DNA of 64,000 nucleotides from Rhodococcus_G sp042879035 (GCF_042879035.1 NZ_JBIAOU010000009.1:131518-195517); one strand, 5' to 3'. Positions 35,222 through 43,996 are shown, counted from the first letter of the stretch. Numbers and translations: made by a program. Notes: generated from the sequence alone by a model not told the origin.

Positions 35222-35647
35222 GTGCGATTGCAGCGGCAGGTGGTGGACTACGCCCTCCAGCGGCGATCCCTGCTGGCCGAGGTGTATTCCGGCCGGACCG
35301 GGGTCACCGAGGTGTGCGATGCCGGCCCCTATCTGTTGCGTGCCGCGAAGTTCCACGGCCGGCCGTCCGAGGTGACGTGCCCGATCTGCCGGAAAGAGCA
35401 GCTCACGCTCGTCTCGTGGGTGTTCGGGGACAAACTCGGTCCGGTCTCCGGATCGGCCCGGACCGCTGACGAGTTGGTGCGGCTGGCGGCGTCGCAGGAA
35501 GAGTTCTCGGTGCATGTCGTCGAGGTGTGCCGGACGTGCAGCTGGAACCACCTGGTCCAGTCGTACGTCCTCGGCTCCGCGCCCGCACCGAAACGGACCA
35601 GAACCCGATCTACCCGCACGCCGAGTCGGCGTACCGCGAGTGAGTGA
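35222..35647 (+). CDS. DUF5318 protein (Rv0049-like) with two CxxC pairs
   Basis: A 141-residue cytosolic protein equivalent in position and appearance to Rv0049. After a conserved start (VDYALQRRSLLAEVYSGRTG) it carries CPIC (near 57) and CRTC (near 103), a likely zinc-ribbon, and ends in a basic Arg/Thr-rich tail. The GTG at 35222 gives the Rv0049-like N-terminus; the frame is open for 37 more codons upstream. It precedes the PonA gene by 110 bp on the same strand. Its biochemical role is not known. Confidence 0.85.
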   Translation: MRLQRQVVDYALQRRSLLAEVYSGRTGVTEVCDAGPYLLRAAKFHGRPSEVTCPICRKEQLTLVSWVFGDKLGPVSGSARTADELVRLAASQEEFSVHVVEVCRTCSWNHLVQSYVLGSAPAPKRTRTRSTRTPSRRTASE

Positions 35648-35757
35648 GCGGCGCCGACGACATCTGACCGTTGCCCGAGCTGCTGTGACCTTCAGGTCCG
35701 GCTGCGGCTTGACCGAGCGGCACGACCGTGCCCACGCGAGTACTGGAGATTTCCCAC

Positions 35758-38409
35758 GTGAGTTCCCCCTACAACGATCCGCAGGGTGGTGGCCGGCCCA
35801 CCGGAGAGCAGCGGCCGGCCGGTCCGCCACAGGGTGGTCGTCCTCCCGGGTACTCGCAGCCGAACCAGCCGCCGCCCGGGTACGGCCGGCAGGCTCCGCA
35901 GGGCCGTCCCGGCCAATCCGGTCCGACGCAGCCGCGCTACGCCGCCGGGGCGCCCGGCGGGCGTGCGCCGCAGCATCAGCAGTACCCCCCGCAGTATTCG
36001 CAGGGCCGGCCGATGCCGCCGCGCCCCGTCCCGCCGCAGAGCGCCGCGCAACGACCCGGTGCTGCGCGCTCGCCCCAGTCCCCGCCGCGCACCGCGGCGG
36101 CCGTGTCCCCCTCGTCCGCACCGTCCCGGCGCACCCAGGGCGGCAACGGCGGCGGTCGGCCCCCGGCCGGCCCGCCTCCGACCGGCCGTTCCGGTGGATC
36201 GGGCGGACAGCCCCCGAAACCCCCGAAGAAGATGAAGTCGAAACGCTGGAAGATCGTTCGTCGCACCGTCTACAGCCTCGTCGCGCTCGGCCTGATCGTG
36301 CCGCTGCTCACGTTCATGGTCGCGTACGTGGCCGAGGACGTGCCGCAGCCCGGCGACATCAAGACCAACCAGGTCGCGACGATCTACGCCAGTGACGGCA
36401 GCACGGTGCTGAGCACGATCGTGCCGCCCGAGGGCAACCGCACCGACGTCACCATCGACCAGATCCCGGTGCACGTGCGCAACGCCGTGCTCGCGGCCGA
36501 GGACCGGGACTTCTACTCCAACCCCGGCTTCTCGGTGTCCGGTTTCGCCCGCGCGGCCCGCGACAACGTGCTCGGCAAGGAGAGCGCCGGAGGTGGCTCG
36601 ACGATCACGCAGCAGTACGTGAAGAACGCGCTCGTCGGGTCCGAACGCTCCATCACCCGCAAGATGAAGGAGCTGGTGATCTCCGCGAAGATGGCCCGGC
36701 AGTGGTCCAAGGACGACATCCTCGCTGCCTACCTGAACACCATCCCGTTCGGTCGGGGCGTGTTCGGCATCGCGGCCGCGTCCGAGGCGTACTTCGACAA
36801 GCCGCTCGAGCAGCTCACCGTCGAGGAGGGCGCCGTCCTGGCCGCGACCATCCAGCAGCCGTACGGTCTCGACCCGTCCACGAACCCGACCGGCGCCGAG
36901 GCACGCTGGAACTACGTCCTCGACGGCATGGTCGGAGCCAGCACCCTCGACGCCGGACAGCGTGCCGCGATGGTGTACCCGTACGTGGTCCCGGTGTCGG
37001 ACGTGAACACCGGTGCGGAGGGCAGCGGCCCGGCCGGCCTGATCCGCAGCCAGGTCGTCAAGGAGCTGGAGGCCAACGGCATCAACGAGCAGGTCCTCAA
37101 CACCGAGGGCCTGCAGATCACCACCACGATCGACAACCAGGCCCAGCAGTCCGCCGTGGACGCCGTCACCTCCAACATGGAGGGAGAGGACGAGAACCTG
37201 CGTACCGCGGTCGTCTCGATCGACCCGAAGACCGGTGGAGTCAAGGCGTACTACGGCGGCGACGACGGCGCCGGCTACGACTTCGCGCAGGCCGGCCTGC
37301 AGACCGGCTCGTCGTTCAAGGTGTTCGGTCTGGCGTCGGCGCTCAACGAGGGCCTTCCGCTGTCGAAGATGTACGACAGCGGCCCGTTGACCCTCGGCGG
37401 CGTCACCATCACCAACGTCGAGGGCGAATCCTGCGGCACCTGCACCATCGCCGAGGCGCTCAAGCGGTCGCTGAACACCAGCTTCTACCGGCAGATGCTC
37501 TCGATCGAGAACGGTCCGGAGAAGATCGCGGAGATCGCGCACCTGGCCGGTATCCCGGAGCAGATCCCCGGCGTCGCGGGCACCAGCCTGCAGGAGTCGA
37601 ACGGCAAGTCCGAGAACGGCATCGTGCTCGGCCAGTACCAGTCGCGGGTGATCGACATGGCGTCGTCGTACGCGACGCTGGCCGCGTCGGGTGTGTACCG
37701 GGCGCCGCACTTCGTGGAGAAGGTCGTCACCGCCGACGGCACGGTCCTGCTCGACCGCGGCACCGACACCGCGGGCGAGTCGCGGATCGATGCCGCCGTC
37801 GCGGACAACGTCACGGCGGCGATGGCGCCGATCGCCGCGTACTCGCGGGGCCACGCGCTGGCGGACGGCCGACCGTCGGCGGCGAAGACCGGTACCGCGC
37901 AGCTCGGGGACACCGGGCAGAACAAGGACGCGTGGATGGTCGGGTACACGCCGTCGCTGTCGACGGCGGTGTGGGTCGGCACCGAGCAGGGCCTGCCGCT
38001 GCAGAACGCGTGGGGCGGCCTGATGTACGGCTCGGGTCTGCCGTCCGACATCTGGAAGGACACGATGGACGGTGCGCTCGACGGCACCGACGTCGAGTCG
38101 TTCCCGACCCCCGCCGCGATCGGCGGCCAGGCCGGTGTGCCCTCCTTCACCGCCCCCTACACGCCGCCGCCGACCACCACCGCGGCGCCGACCACCACCG
38201 CGGCGCCGATCACGATCCCGCCGCTCGAGGTGACGCAGCGGCCCGTCGAGATCCTGCCCGGCGTGACGATTCCGGTCCCCGGTCTGCGGCCCGCGCCGAC
38301 GACCCAGGCGCCCGCGCCGACGGGGACGGGTCAGACGACCGGCGAGGACGAAACCGATCAGGGTCAGGCGGGGGCGCGTCAGGCCGTGCCCAGCGGACAG
38401 GGCCAGTAG
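35758..38409 (+). CDS. ponA: Bifunctional class A penicillin-binding protein (PonA1 ortholog by position)
   Basis: An 883-residue peptidoglycan glycosyltransferase/transpeptidase. A very long Pro/Gln/Gly-rich cytoplasmic head (about 1-155) precedes one membrane helix (about 170-192). The GT51 domain has EDRDFYSNPGFS near 250 and GGSTITQQYVKN near 280. The transpeptidase carries S-x-x-K in TGSSFKVFG near 520, SLN near 575 and KTGTAQ near 710. The tail holds a PTTTAAP repeat and EILPGVTIPVPG. The GTG at 35758 follows GGAG nine bases upstream. It lies between the DUF5318 gene and a GT87-type gene exactly as Rv0050 does. The disordered head probably contacts cell-elongation partners. Confidence 0.95.
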   Translation: MSSPYNDPQGGGRPTGEQRPAGPPQGGRPPGYSQPNQPPPGYGRQAPQGRPGQSGPTQPRYAAGAPGGRAPQHQQYPPQYSQGRPMPPRPVPPQSAAQRPGAARSPQSPPRTAAAVSPSSAPSRRTQGGNGGGRPPAGPPPTGRSGGSGGQPPKPPKKMKSKRWKIVRRTVYSLVALGLIVPLLTFMVAYVAEDVPQPGDIKTNQVATIYASDGSTVLSTIVPPEGNRTDVTIDQIPVHVRNAVLAAEDRDFYSNPGFSVSGFARAARDNVLGKESAGGGSTITQQYVKNALVGSERSITRKMKELVISAKMARQWSKDDILAAYLNTIPFGRGVFGIAAASEAYFDKPLEQLTVEEGAVLAATIQQPYGLDPSTNPTGAEARWNYVLDGMVGASTLDAGQRAAMVYPYVVPVSDVNTGAEGSGPAGLIRSQVVKELEANGINEQVLNTEGLQITTTIDNQAQQSAVDAVTSNMEGEDENLRTAVVSIDPKTGGVKAYYGGDDGAGYDFAQAGLQTGSSFKVFGLASALNEGLPLSKMYDSGPLTLGGVTITNVEGESCGTCTIAEALKRSLNTSFYRQMLSIENGPEKIAEIAHLAGIPEQIPGVAGTSLQESNGKSENGIVLGQYQSRVIDMASSYATLAASGVYRAPHFVEKVVTADGTVLLDRGTDTAGESRIDAAVADNVTAAMAPIAAYSRGHALADGRPSAAKTGTAQLGDTGQNKDAWMVGYTPSLSTAVWVGTEQGLPLQNAWGGLMYGSGLPSDIWKDTMDGALDGTDVESFPTPAAIGGQAGVPSFTAPYTPPPTTTAAPTTTAAPITIPPLEVTQRPVEILPGVTIPVPGLRPAPTTQAPAPTGTGQTTGEDETDQGQAGARQAVPSGQGQ

Positions 38410-38423
38410 GTAACGTCGCGACG

Positions 38424-40043
38424 GTGGCGGAGGACTCAGGGATCAGCACCGCGGACGGCGACGCGGACACGGTGACCGTGACGTCACCCGCCCCGCTCGC
38501 CGACGACCGGCGGTCGGCGGACCGGGACCTGCCCGGCCGCACCGACCCGCTCACCGCGCAGGCGGCGAGCGTGATCGGCGGCCCGGTCGGCCGGCGTGCG
38601 CTGGTCGGACGGCAACGGTTCCTGACACCGTTGCGGGTGATCCTGCTCCTCGCGGTCGTGTTCCTGGCGTTGGGGTGGTTCGGCAAGGCGGCATGTGTCC
38701 AGCAGGCCCCCAACGGTCCCGGCGGCGTGCTCGGGCTGGATTGGAGCGGCAGCCGCCAGTACACGGCGCTGTGCTACTCGGACACCGTCCCGCTCTACGG
38801 CGCCGAACGCCTCGACGAGGGCGCGTTCCCGTACAAGAAGTCGTGGGAGGAGCCCGCGTCCGACGGGTCGGTGCAGACGCGGTACATGGAGTACCCGGTG
38901 CTCGCCGGGCTGTACCAGTACGTGTCGATGACCGTCGCGAAGGCGTGGCATGCGGCGCCGTGGCTGCCGGGCGCGCTGCAGGTGGTTCTCTACTTCAACG
39001 TCGTCGCGTTCGGGCTGGCGGTCGCGTGGCTGGTGACGGTGTGGTCGACGGTGCTGTTGGCCGGCCGCCGGATGTGGGATGCGGCACTGGTTGCGGTGTC
39101 GCCCCTGGTCGTGGTGCACGCCTTCACCAATTTCGATCCGCTGGCAACGGCTCTCGCCGGTGCGGGGCTCCTGGCGTGGGCGCGGCGACGCCCGGTGCTC
39201 GCGGGGGTGCTGCTCGGGCTCGGTGGCGCGACGAAGCTGTACCCGCTGATGCTGCTCGGCCCGCTTCTGGTGCTGTGCCTGCGGGCCGGCCGGTTCCAGG
39301 ACTGGTGGCGGGCGGCGGTCGCCGCCGGAGCGGCGTGGCTGGTGGTGAATCTGCCGATCGCCCTGGCCTTCCCGGACGGGTGGCACGAGTTCTTCCGGCT
39401 CAACTCCGAACGCGGCGCCGACCCGGACTCGCTGTACAACGTCGTCTCCTCGTTCACCGGCTGGACCGGATTCGACGGGGTGCTGGCGCGCGGGGAGAGC
39501 CCGACGATCCTGAACACGGTGTCGCTGTTGCTGTTCGCCGGGGTGTGCGCCGGCATCGGCTGGATCGCGTTGACGGCACCGCGCCGGCCGCGGGTGGCGC
39601 AGCTGTGCTTCCTGCTCGTCGCCGGGTTCCTGCTGACGAACAAGGTGTGGAGCCCGCAGTACTCGCTGTGGCTGGTGCCGCTGGCGGTACTGGCTCTGCC
39701 GCACCGCCGGATCCTGTTGGCGTGGATGACGATCGACGCACTGGTGTGGGTGCCGCGGATGTACTACTACCTCGGCGTCGGGAACAAGGGCCTGCCGGAG
39801 CAGTGGTTCACCGCGACCGTCGTCGTCCGCGACCTCGCGGTGCTCGTCCTGTGCGCCATGGTCATCCGGCAGATCTACCGGCCCGACGAGGATCTCGTTC
39901 GCGCTGCCGGGGTGGACGACCCCGTCGGCGGAGTGCTCGACGGCGCCCCCGACGCGCCACCTCGGTGGCTGCCGGGATGGCTGACTCCCGAGGTTCCGGG
40001 GCGGGCGTGGTCGGTGTCCGGCCCGCCGACGCGGGTGTCCTGA
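38424..40043 (+). CDS. GT87-type (DUF2029) polyprenyl-phosphate-dependent glycosyltransferase
   Basis: A 539-residue integral membrane protein with about 11 helices after an N-terminal cytoplasmic stretch of about 70 residues. Features shared with DUF2029/GT87 mannosyltransferases are the first outer loop with acidic residues and YMEYPVLAGLYQY, ATKLYPLMLLGPLL mid-protein and NKVWSPQYSLWLVPL near the end. It is the Rv0051 equivalent, 14 bp downstream of ponA and probably cotranscribed. It likely transfers a mannosyl or arabinosyl unit from a polyprenyl-phosphate sugar to an envelope glycan; acceptor unknown. The GTG at 38424 is the best but not certain start. Confidence 0.87.
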   Translation: MAEDSGISTADGDADTVTVTSPAPLADDRRSADRDLPGRTDPLTAQAASVIGGPVGRRALVGRQRFLTPLRVILLLAVVFLALGWFGKAACVQQAPNGPGGVLGLDWSGSRQYTALCYSDTVPLYGAERLDEGAFPYKKSWEEPASDGSVQTRYMEYPVLAGLYQYVSMTVAKAWHAAPWLPGALQVVLYFNVVAFGLAVAWLVTVWSTVLLAGRRMWDAALVAVSPLVVVHAFTNFDPLATALAGAGLLAWARRRPVLAGVLLGLGGATKLYPLMLLGPLLVLCLRAGRFQDWWRAAVAAGAAWLVVNLPIALAFPDGWHEFFRLNSERGADPDSLYNVVSSFTGWTGFDGVLARGESPTILNTVSLLLFAGVCAGIGWIALTAPRRPRVAQLCFLLVAGFLLTNKVWSPQYSLWLVPLAVLALPHRRILLAWMTIDALVWVPRMYYYLGVGNKGLPEQWFTATVVVRDLAVLVLCAMVIRQIYRPDEDLVRAAGVDDPVGGVLDGAPDAPPRWLPGWLTPEVPGRAWSVSGPPTRVS

Positions 40044-40158
40044 GTCACTTCACCTTCTTTTCACGGCGATACGGTCAGCTGATTCCCGGCTGTTTGCCAT
40101 GGCATTGTCACTGTTTAACGGAACAATCCCTACTACAAAGGAAAGGAGTTGTACTGGA

Positions 40159-40257
40159 ATGCTTCTCGGATCCCTGGGGCTGGTCGTCAACGGCCTGCTC
40201 GAGTTGCTGGGTGGAACGCTGGGCGGTCTGCTCGTCGGCCTCGGCAGCGTCGTCTGA
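40159..40257 (+). CDS. 32-residue glycine-rich hydrophobic peptide
   Basis: An ATG with AAAGGAAAGGAG 11-20 bases upstream opens a 32-codon frame that ends in TGA at 40255-40257. The peptide begins MLLGSLGLVV and ends GSVV. It contains Leu, Gly and Val almost exclusively, one Asn, one Glu and no positive charge. Its glycines are spaced so that they form GxxxG-type steps, as in a membrane-inserting or self-assembling helix. It is bounded by a 115-bp promoter-sized gap and a 13-bp-stem terminator, so it is an independent transcription unit. No family is recognised; a secreted/assembling peptide, a membrane modulator or a toxin-like peptide are all possible. Confidence 0.6.
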   Translation: MLLGSLGLVVNGLLELLGGTLGGLLVGLGSVV

Positions 40258-40265
40258 TGCGCGAG

Positions 40266-40306
40266 ACGACCCTCCGCCGAAACCCCGACCCTTGGCGGAG
40301 GGTCGT
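40266..40306. terminator. Strong bidirectional terminator
   Basis: ACGACCCTCCGCC and GGCGGAGGGTCGT form a perfect 13-bp stem with a 15-nt loop. It sits 8 bp after the mini-gene stop and 6 bp from the 3' end of the convergent hydratase gene, so it serves both. Confidence 0.8.
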
Positions 40307-40312
40307 TCGCAC

Positions 40313-41104
40313 TCAGCTTCCGGTGACGGTGACCGTGCCGAGGTGCGTGAACTCGGCGTCGATGCGGTCGCCGGGTTCGACGAAGACGGCGTCGGTCATG
40401 CCGCCGGTGAGGACGATCCAGCCCGGTTCGAGTGCGACACCACGCTCGGCGAGAGCGTTGGCCGCCAGCGCGAGTGCCTCGGCCGGATGGCCCTGCACCG
40501 CAGCGCCGGTCGCGGTGTCCACGACGGCGCCGTTCACCGACAGCACGCACGTCTCCGCGACGAGGTCCAGGTCGGCGGGTCCGAGTTCGACTCCGCCGAG
40601 GACGAACCGCGCCGACGAGGCGTTGTCGGCCACGACATCGGGAAGTGTGAACCTGAAATCGATGTAGCGGCTGTCGATCACCTCCACGCCCGCGTACACG
40701 GACCGGACGGCCGCCAGCGCCGACTCCGCGGTCACGCCGGGTCCTTCCAGCCGCTCACCGAGGACGAAGACGATCTCCGGTTCGACGCGCGGATGGATGA
40801 GTTCGCCGGTCGGCACCGGTGCGCCCGCCTCGAGGATCATCGCGTCGGTCAGCCACGCCGTCAGCGGCGAACCGATGCCCATGCGTTGCTGTTTCGCGGC
40901 CGAGGTGAGCCCGAGTTTGACGCCGACGATCTTCTCGCCGGCGGCCACCTTGCGCGCGATCAGTTCGTCCTGCACCCGGTAGGCGGTGTCGAGGTCGAGT
41001 TCGGGCCAGTCGTCGGTGACGGGGTGTCGGTCGGTGCGCGTCGCCTCGGCGCCCAGGAGGACGTCGGCTGCGGACCGGACGGTCCAGGTGTGTTCGTCGC
41101 TCAC
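40313..41104 (-). CDS. 2-keto-4-pentenoate hydratase-family protein
   Basis: A 263-residue enzyme of the MhpD/XylJ hydratase-decarboxylase family (fumarylacetoacetate hydrolase superfamily). Visible are DTAYRVQDELIARK near 41-54, VGVKLGLTSAAKQQRMGI near 62-79, PRVEPEIVFVLGERL near 109-123 with the metal-binding acidic residues, and the closing TGGMTDAVFVEPGD. It hydrates 2-hydroxypenta-2,4-dienoate-type products of aromatic meta-cleavage. The GTG start overlaps the upstream esterase stop (GTGA), so the two are translationally coupled. No ring-cleavage dioxygenase is nearby. Confidence 0.87.
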   Translation of the reverse strand: MSDEHTWTVRSAADVLLGAEATRTDRHPVTDDWPELDLDTAYRVQDELIARKVAAGEKIVGVKLGLTSAAKQQRMGIGSPLTAWLTDAMILEAGAPVPTGELIHPRVEPEIVFVLGERLEGPGVTAESALAAVRSVYAGVEVIDSRYIDFRFTLPDVVADNASSARFVLGGVELGPADLDLVAETCVLSVNGAVVDTATGAAVQGHPAEALALAANALAERGVALEPGWIVLTGGMTDAVFVEPGDRIDAEFTHLGTVTVTGS

Positions 41105-41736
41105 GCCGTCACCGTGCCGTCGATCCACTCCCGCAGGGCGGACAGCGTGGTGGCGGAGATCCCGTGCCCGCCGGGGTCGCGGTGCGACGAGGCGGACGCT
41201 CCGGAATTCCCGTTCAGGTAATCCCAGGTGCGCGTGAGCAATTCGGCCGGGATGACGTGGTCCTGGTCGCCCTGGGCGACGAACACCGGCAGGTCCGCGA
41301 GGCGTCCGGGGCCGACGGGCACGCCGGCGTCGAAGGGGAGCGTGCCGTAGAGGACGGCGGTACCGGCGTACCGGCCGGGATCGTCGAGGAGCAGGCCGCC
41401 GGCGAAGGCCGCCCCGCCGCTGAAGCCGACGAGGACCACCGGGCGACCGGGCGGCGCCACCGAGTCGAGCCAGTCGCGGAACCATGCCATGGTGGCCGCG
41501 AGGGATTCGGCGACGGGCCGGCCGATGCCGCGGTTGGCGAACCAGGCGAAGCCCGTTCCCTCGGCGATCGGGGCGCGCACCGCGGCGTAGGCGATGCCGT
41601 CCGGCAGGTGGGGGGCCAGCGACAGGATCTCGCGATCGGTCGAGCCGCGGCCGTGCAGGAGCACGACCAGGGGAGCGGACGGATCGTCGGTCCCGTACGT
41701 GGCGGTGACGGGCGCGGCGAAGGACGTGGCGGGCAT
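41101..41736 (-). CDS. Alpha/beta hydrolase (carboxylesterase/phospholipase type)
   Basis: A 211-residue serine hydrolase of the small YpfH/carboxylesterase family. Visible elements are the oxyanion region VVLLHGRGSTDREIL, the nucleophile elbow GFSGGAAF near 113, the catalytic aspartate in QGDQDHVIP near 160 and the histidine in GGHGIS near 192. The ATG at 41736 has GAGGAG upstream. It is first of a two-gene operon with the hydratase. A role in hydrolysing an ester or a C-C product feeding the hydratase is possible, but not shown. Confidence 0.87.
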   Translation of the reverse strand: MPATSFAAPVTATYGTDDPSAPLVVLLHGRGSTDREILSLAPHLPDGIAYAAVRAPIAEGTGFAWFANRGIGRPVAESLAATMAWFRDWLDSVAPPGRPVVLVGFSGGAAFAGGLLLDDPGRYAGTAVLYGTLPFDAGVPVGPGRLADLPVFVAQGDQDHVIPAELLTRTWDYLNGNSGASASSHRDPGGHGISATTLSALREWIDGTVTA

Positions 41737-41825
41737 GGTCGCTCCTCGCATAGTTGATGCTTCAAGTCGAGAGGGTAGCCGCATCCGTTCCCGTGTCAAC
41801 AGCTGTGCCGCCCACGGCGCACCGT

Positions 41826-42416
41826 TCACCCGATTCGGTGCTCGAGCCCCGTCCGGGCCGCGGGCCAGTCGTCGTCGGTCATCGCGAACAGGGCGGTGGT
41901 CCGCCAACTGCCGTCGCGGCGGCGCCGGTGCTTGCGCAGCAGCCCCTCGAACTGCGCGCCCAGCTTCGCGATCGCCGCCCGCGACTGCGCGTTGCGCTCG
42001 TCGGTGTGCCACTCCACCCGGACGGCGCCCAGCTCCTCGAACGCCCGGCGCATCAGCAGGTACTTCGCCTCCGGATTGATCGCGGTGCCCTGCGCGGCCC
42101 GGGAGATCCACGTGTAACCGATGGCGAGGCAACGGTGCGCGGGCCGGATGTCGTAGTAGGACGTCGTGCCGACGACGGTGCCGGTGGCGACGTCCACCTG
42201 CGCGAAGGCCGTCCGGTGCGGATCGGCGGACGCCGCCCGGATGAACGCCTCCGCGTCCTCCAACCCGGCGATCGGAGCCGACGTCCATCGGAACAGCTCG
42301 GGGTCGTCCGCGGCGTCGGCGAGCCCGGCGGCATGCGCGGCGACGAGAGGTTCGAGGCGGACGCGCCGTCCGTCCAGAACCGGTGCGCTGTACCAGGATT
42401 CGTTCACCGTCGTCAT
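41826..42416 (-). CDS. GNAT-family N-acetyltransferase
   Basis: A 196-residue acetyltransferase of the RimJ/RimL type. It shows RVRLEPLVAAHAAGL at the start, VVGTTSYYDIRPAHRCLAIGYTWI in the central sheet, and VRVEWHTDERNAQSRAAIAKLGAQFEGLLRK, the Asn-Ser acetyl-CoA/helix region. It should transfer an acetyl group to an amine of a protein or small molecule. Its ATG overlaps the stop of the upstream membrane glycosyltransferase gene (ATGA). Confidence 0.88.
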   Translation of the reverse strand: MTTVNESWYSAPVLDGRRVRLEPLVAAHAAGLADAADDPELFRWTSAPIAGLEDAEAFIRAASADPHRTAFAQVDVATGTVVGTTSYYDIRPAHRCLAIGYTWISRAAQGTAINPEAKYLLMRRAFEELGAVRVEWHTDERNAQSRAAIAKLGAQFEGLLRKHRRRRDGSWRTTALFAMTDDDWPAARTGLEHRIG

Positions 42417-43771
42417 CTCGCTGCCGTCGCCGCTTCCGGTGGGGTGGGGGCCGCCGCCGGCTTCGGAAGTCGGGGGTCGGCGCGGAGGAACAACACGAAG
42501 AACACGACGAGCAGTACGGCGCGACCCCACACACCGAACTCCACGACGAGTTTCTCGGTGGAGGGGTCGCTGCCCGAGGCGAGGGCGGCGAAGTAGCGGA
42601 ACACGCCGACGCCCATCGCGAGGTCGGCGAGCAGGTAGGCGCCGACCAGGGTCCACGGCACCCGCAGCAGCACCAGGAACGGGATGAGCCACAGCGTGTA
42701 CTGCGGTGAATGAACCTTGTGCAGCAGCAGGAATCCGCACAGCATCGCCGCGCTGACCATCAGCCACGGGTAGCTGCCGTCGCGGCGGTGGCGCCGCCAG
42801 CCGAGCCACAGCGCCAGCGCGAACGCCGCGGTGATCAGCAGCGGGGACGCCACCGACACGAACCGCGCGTAGTCGGTCCCCGGGCCCTCCACGCCGTCGA
42901 ACCACGGCCGAATTCCCCAGTACCACACGGAGTTCGTGGTGATGTCGGCCTGGCGATCGGACTGGAAGGCGAACGACGCGGTCCAGCCGTCCCAGCCGAG
43001 GACCGCGAACGGCAGGTTGATCGCCGCCGCGGTCGCCACCGCCGCCCCGGCGACCGCGAGTGCGCCCTTCGGGTCGTAGCGCCCCGGCACGGTCGGCGGC
43101 AGTTCGCGTCCGTCGATCCCGCCGGTGAACACGTACGCCATCAGCGGCAGGACGAACAGGCCCGGATAGATCTTCAGGCACATCCCGACGGCCAGCAGCA
43201 CCGCGGCGAGAGCGCCGCGGGCGCGCAGCGGAATCCGGTCGAAACACGTGACGACGAAGATCGCCGCGGTCGCGGCCGCGACCACCGGCAGTTCCCAGTT
43301 GTGGAACGCGTACAGCACCAGCGGCGGTCCGGCCGACCACAGCAGCGCCGGCCAGCCGGCGAGGCGACCGAGCATCCACGCGGTCGCCAACCCGAACGGC
43401 GTCAGGATCAGCGCGGAGTGCAGCAGGAACGCCGCGTCGGTGTGCGCGTCGATCGCGCCCAGCCACATCAGCAGCCCGCTGAGCACCGGGTACTCGACGG
43501 CCCCGCCGATCAGCGCGCCGGCGTCGGTGATGCTTCCCGTCAGGTAGGGGAAGACGTGATTGTCGATCTCGCGTCCGCTCCACAGGAACTGGATGTCGGA
43601 GTAGCAGACGGACGAGTCCTTGATCCGGTCGAAGATCAGGCTGCGTCCGATCGCGTCGAACGGGGCGCCCGCACAGCGCGCCTTGTTGAGGTAGGCCAGT
43701 GCCAGCGTCAGGGCACACACCAACGTCACGGTGACGGTCGTGGTGGTGCTCGCCCGTGACCGTGTCCCCAT
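42413..43771 (-). CDS. GT87-type (DUF2029) membrane glycosyltransferase, second paralog
   Basis: A 452-residue membrane protein with about 10-11 helices. It shares the layout and phrases of the protein at 38424: VEYPVLSGLLMW in the first outer region, CLKIYPGLFVLPLM in the middle, and HKVHSPQYTLWLIPFLV near the end. It is therefore probably also a polyprenyl-phosphate-sugar dependent mannosyl- or arabinosyltransferase acting outside the membrane. It is coupled to the GNAT gene by a 4-bp overlap, and follows the small membrane protein gene by 9 bp. Confidence 0.85.
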   Translation of the reverse strand: MGTRSRASTTTTVTVTLVCALTLALAYLNKARCAGAPFDAIGRSLIFDRIKDSSVCYSDIQFLWSGREIDNHVFPYLTGSITDAGALIGGAVEYPVLSGLLMWLGAIDAHTDAAFLLHSALILTPFGLATAWMLGRLAGWPALLWSAGPPLVLYAFHNWELPVVAAATAAIFVVTCFDRIPLRARGALAAVLLAVGMCLKIYPGLFVLPLMAYVFTGGIDGRELPPTVPGRYDPKGALAVAGAAVATAAAINLPFAVLGWDGWTASFAFQSDRQADITTNSVWYWGIRPWFDGVEGPGTDYARFVSVASPLLITAAFALALWLGWRRHRRDGSYPWLMVSAAMLCGFLLLHKVHSPQYTLWLIPFLVLLRVPWTLVGAYLLADLAMGVGVFRYFAALASGSDPSTEKLVVEFGVWGRAVLLVVFFVLFLRADPRLPKPAAAPTPPEAATAAR

Positions 43772-43780
43772 GTCGCCACC

Positions 43781-43996
43781 CTATCGTCGCGGACCGGATC
43801 GGATCGGTGTGTGCCGCGTCAGCACCACCTCCACCGCGCTGAGGGCACGGAAGACGAGCGGCCCGATGCCCAGCCCCAGTGGGATCGTGATGCCGGGTGC
43901 GCGGAACTTCAGCGGCGCCTCGAGGACCGAGACGGCGAGCACCATGCCCAGCGAGGTGAACGTCACCGCCACGCAGACGGCTCCGGCGGCATCCAT
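43781..43996 (-). CDS. Small membrane protein, apparently C-terminally shortened
   Basis: A 71-residue protein from an ATG with GGGAGG eight bases upstream. It has one clear hydrophobic helix (about 3-26), then EAPLKFRAPGITIPLGLGIG and a second hydrophobic stretch (VFRALSAVEVVL), and it stops in a basic tail. The APLKFRAPG segment recalls a family of four-helix actinobacterial membrane proteins of about 130 residues, of which this would be only the first half. No frame continues the second half. It may be a truncated relic or a true short form; it is 9 bp before the glycosyltransferase gene. Confidence 0.5.
   Translation of the reverse strand: MDAAGAVCVAVTFTSLGMVLAVSVLEAPLKFRAPGITIPLGLGIGPLVFRALSAVEVVLTRHTPIRSGPRR

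Noticed and set aside
32532..35375. Long plus-strand open frame opposite the three DUF1707 genes
   Set aside because: It is a shadow of the three minus-strand genes, which have domains, starts and spacing that make sense.
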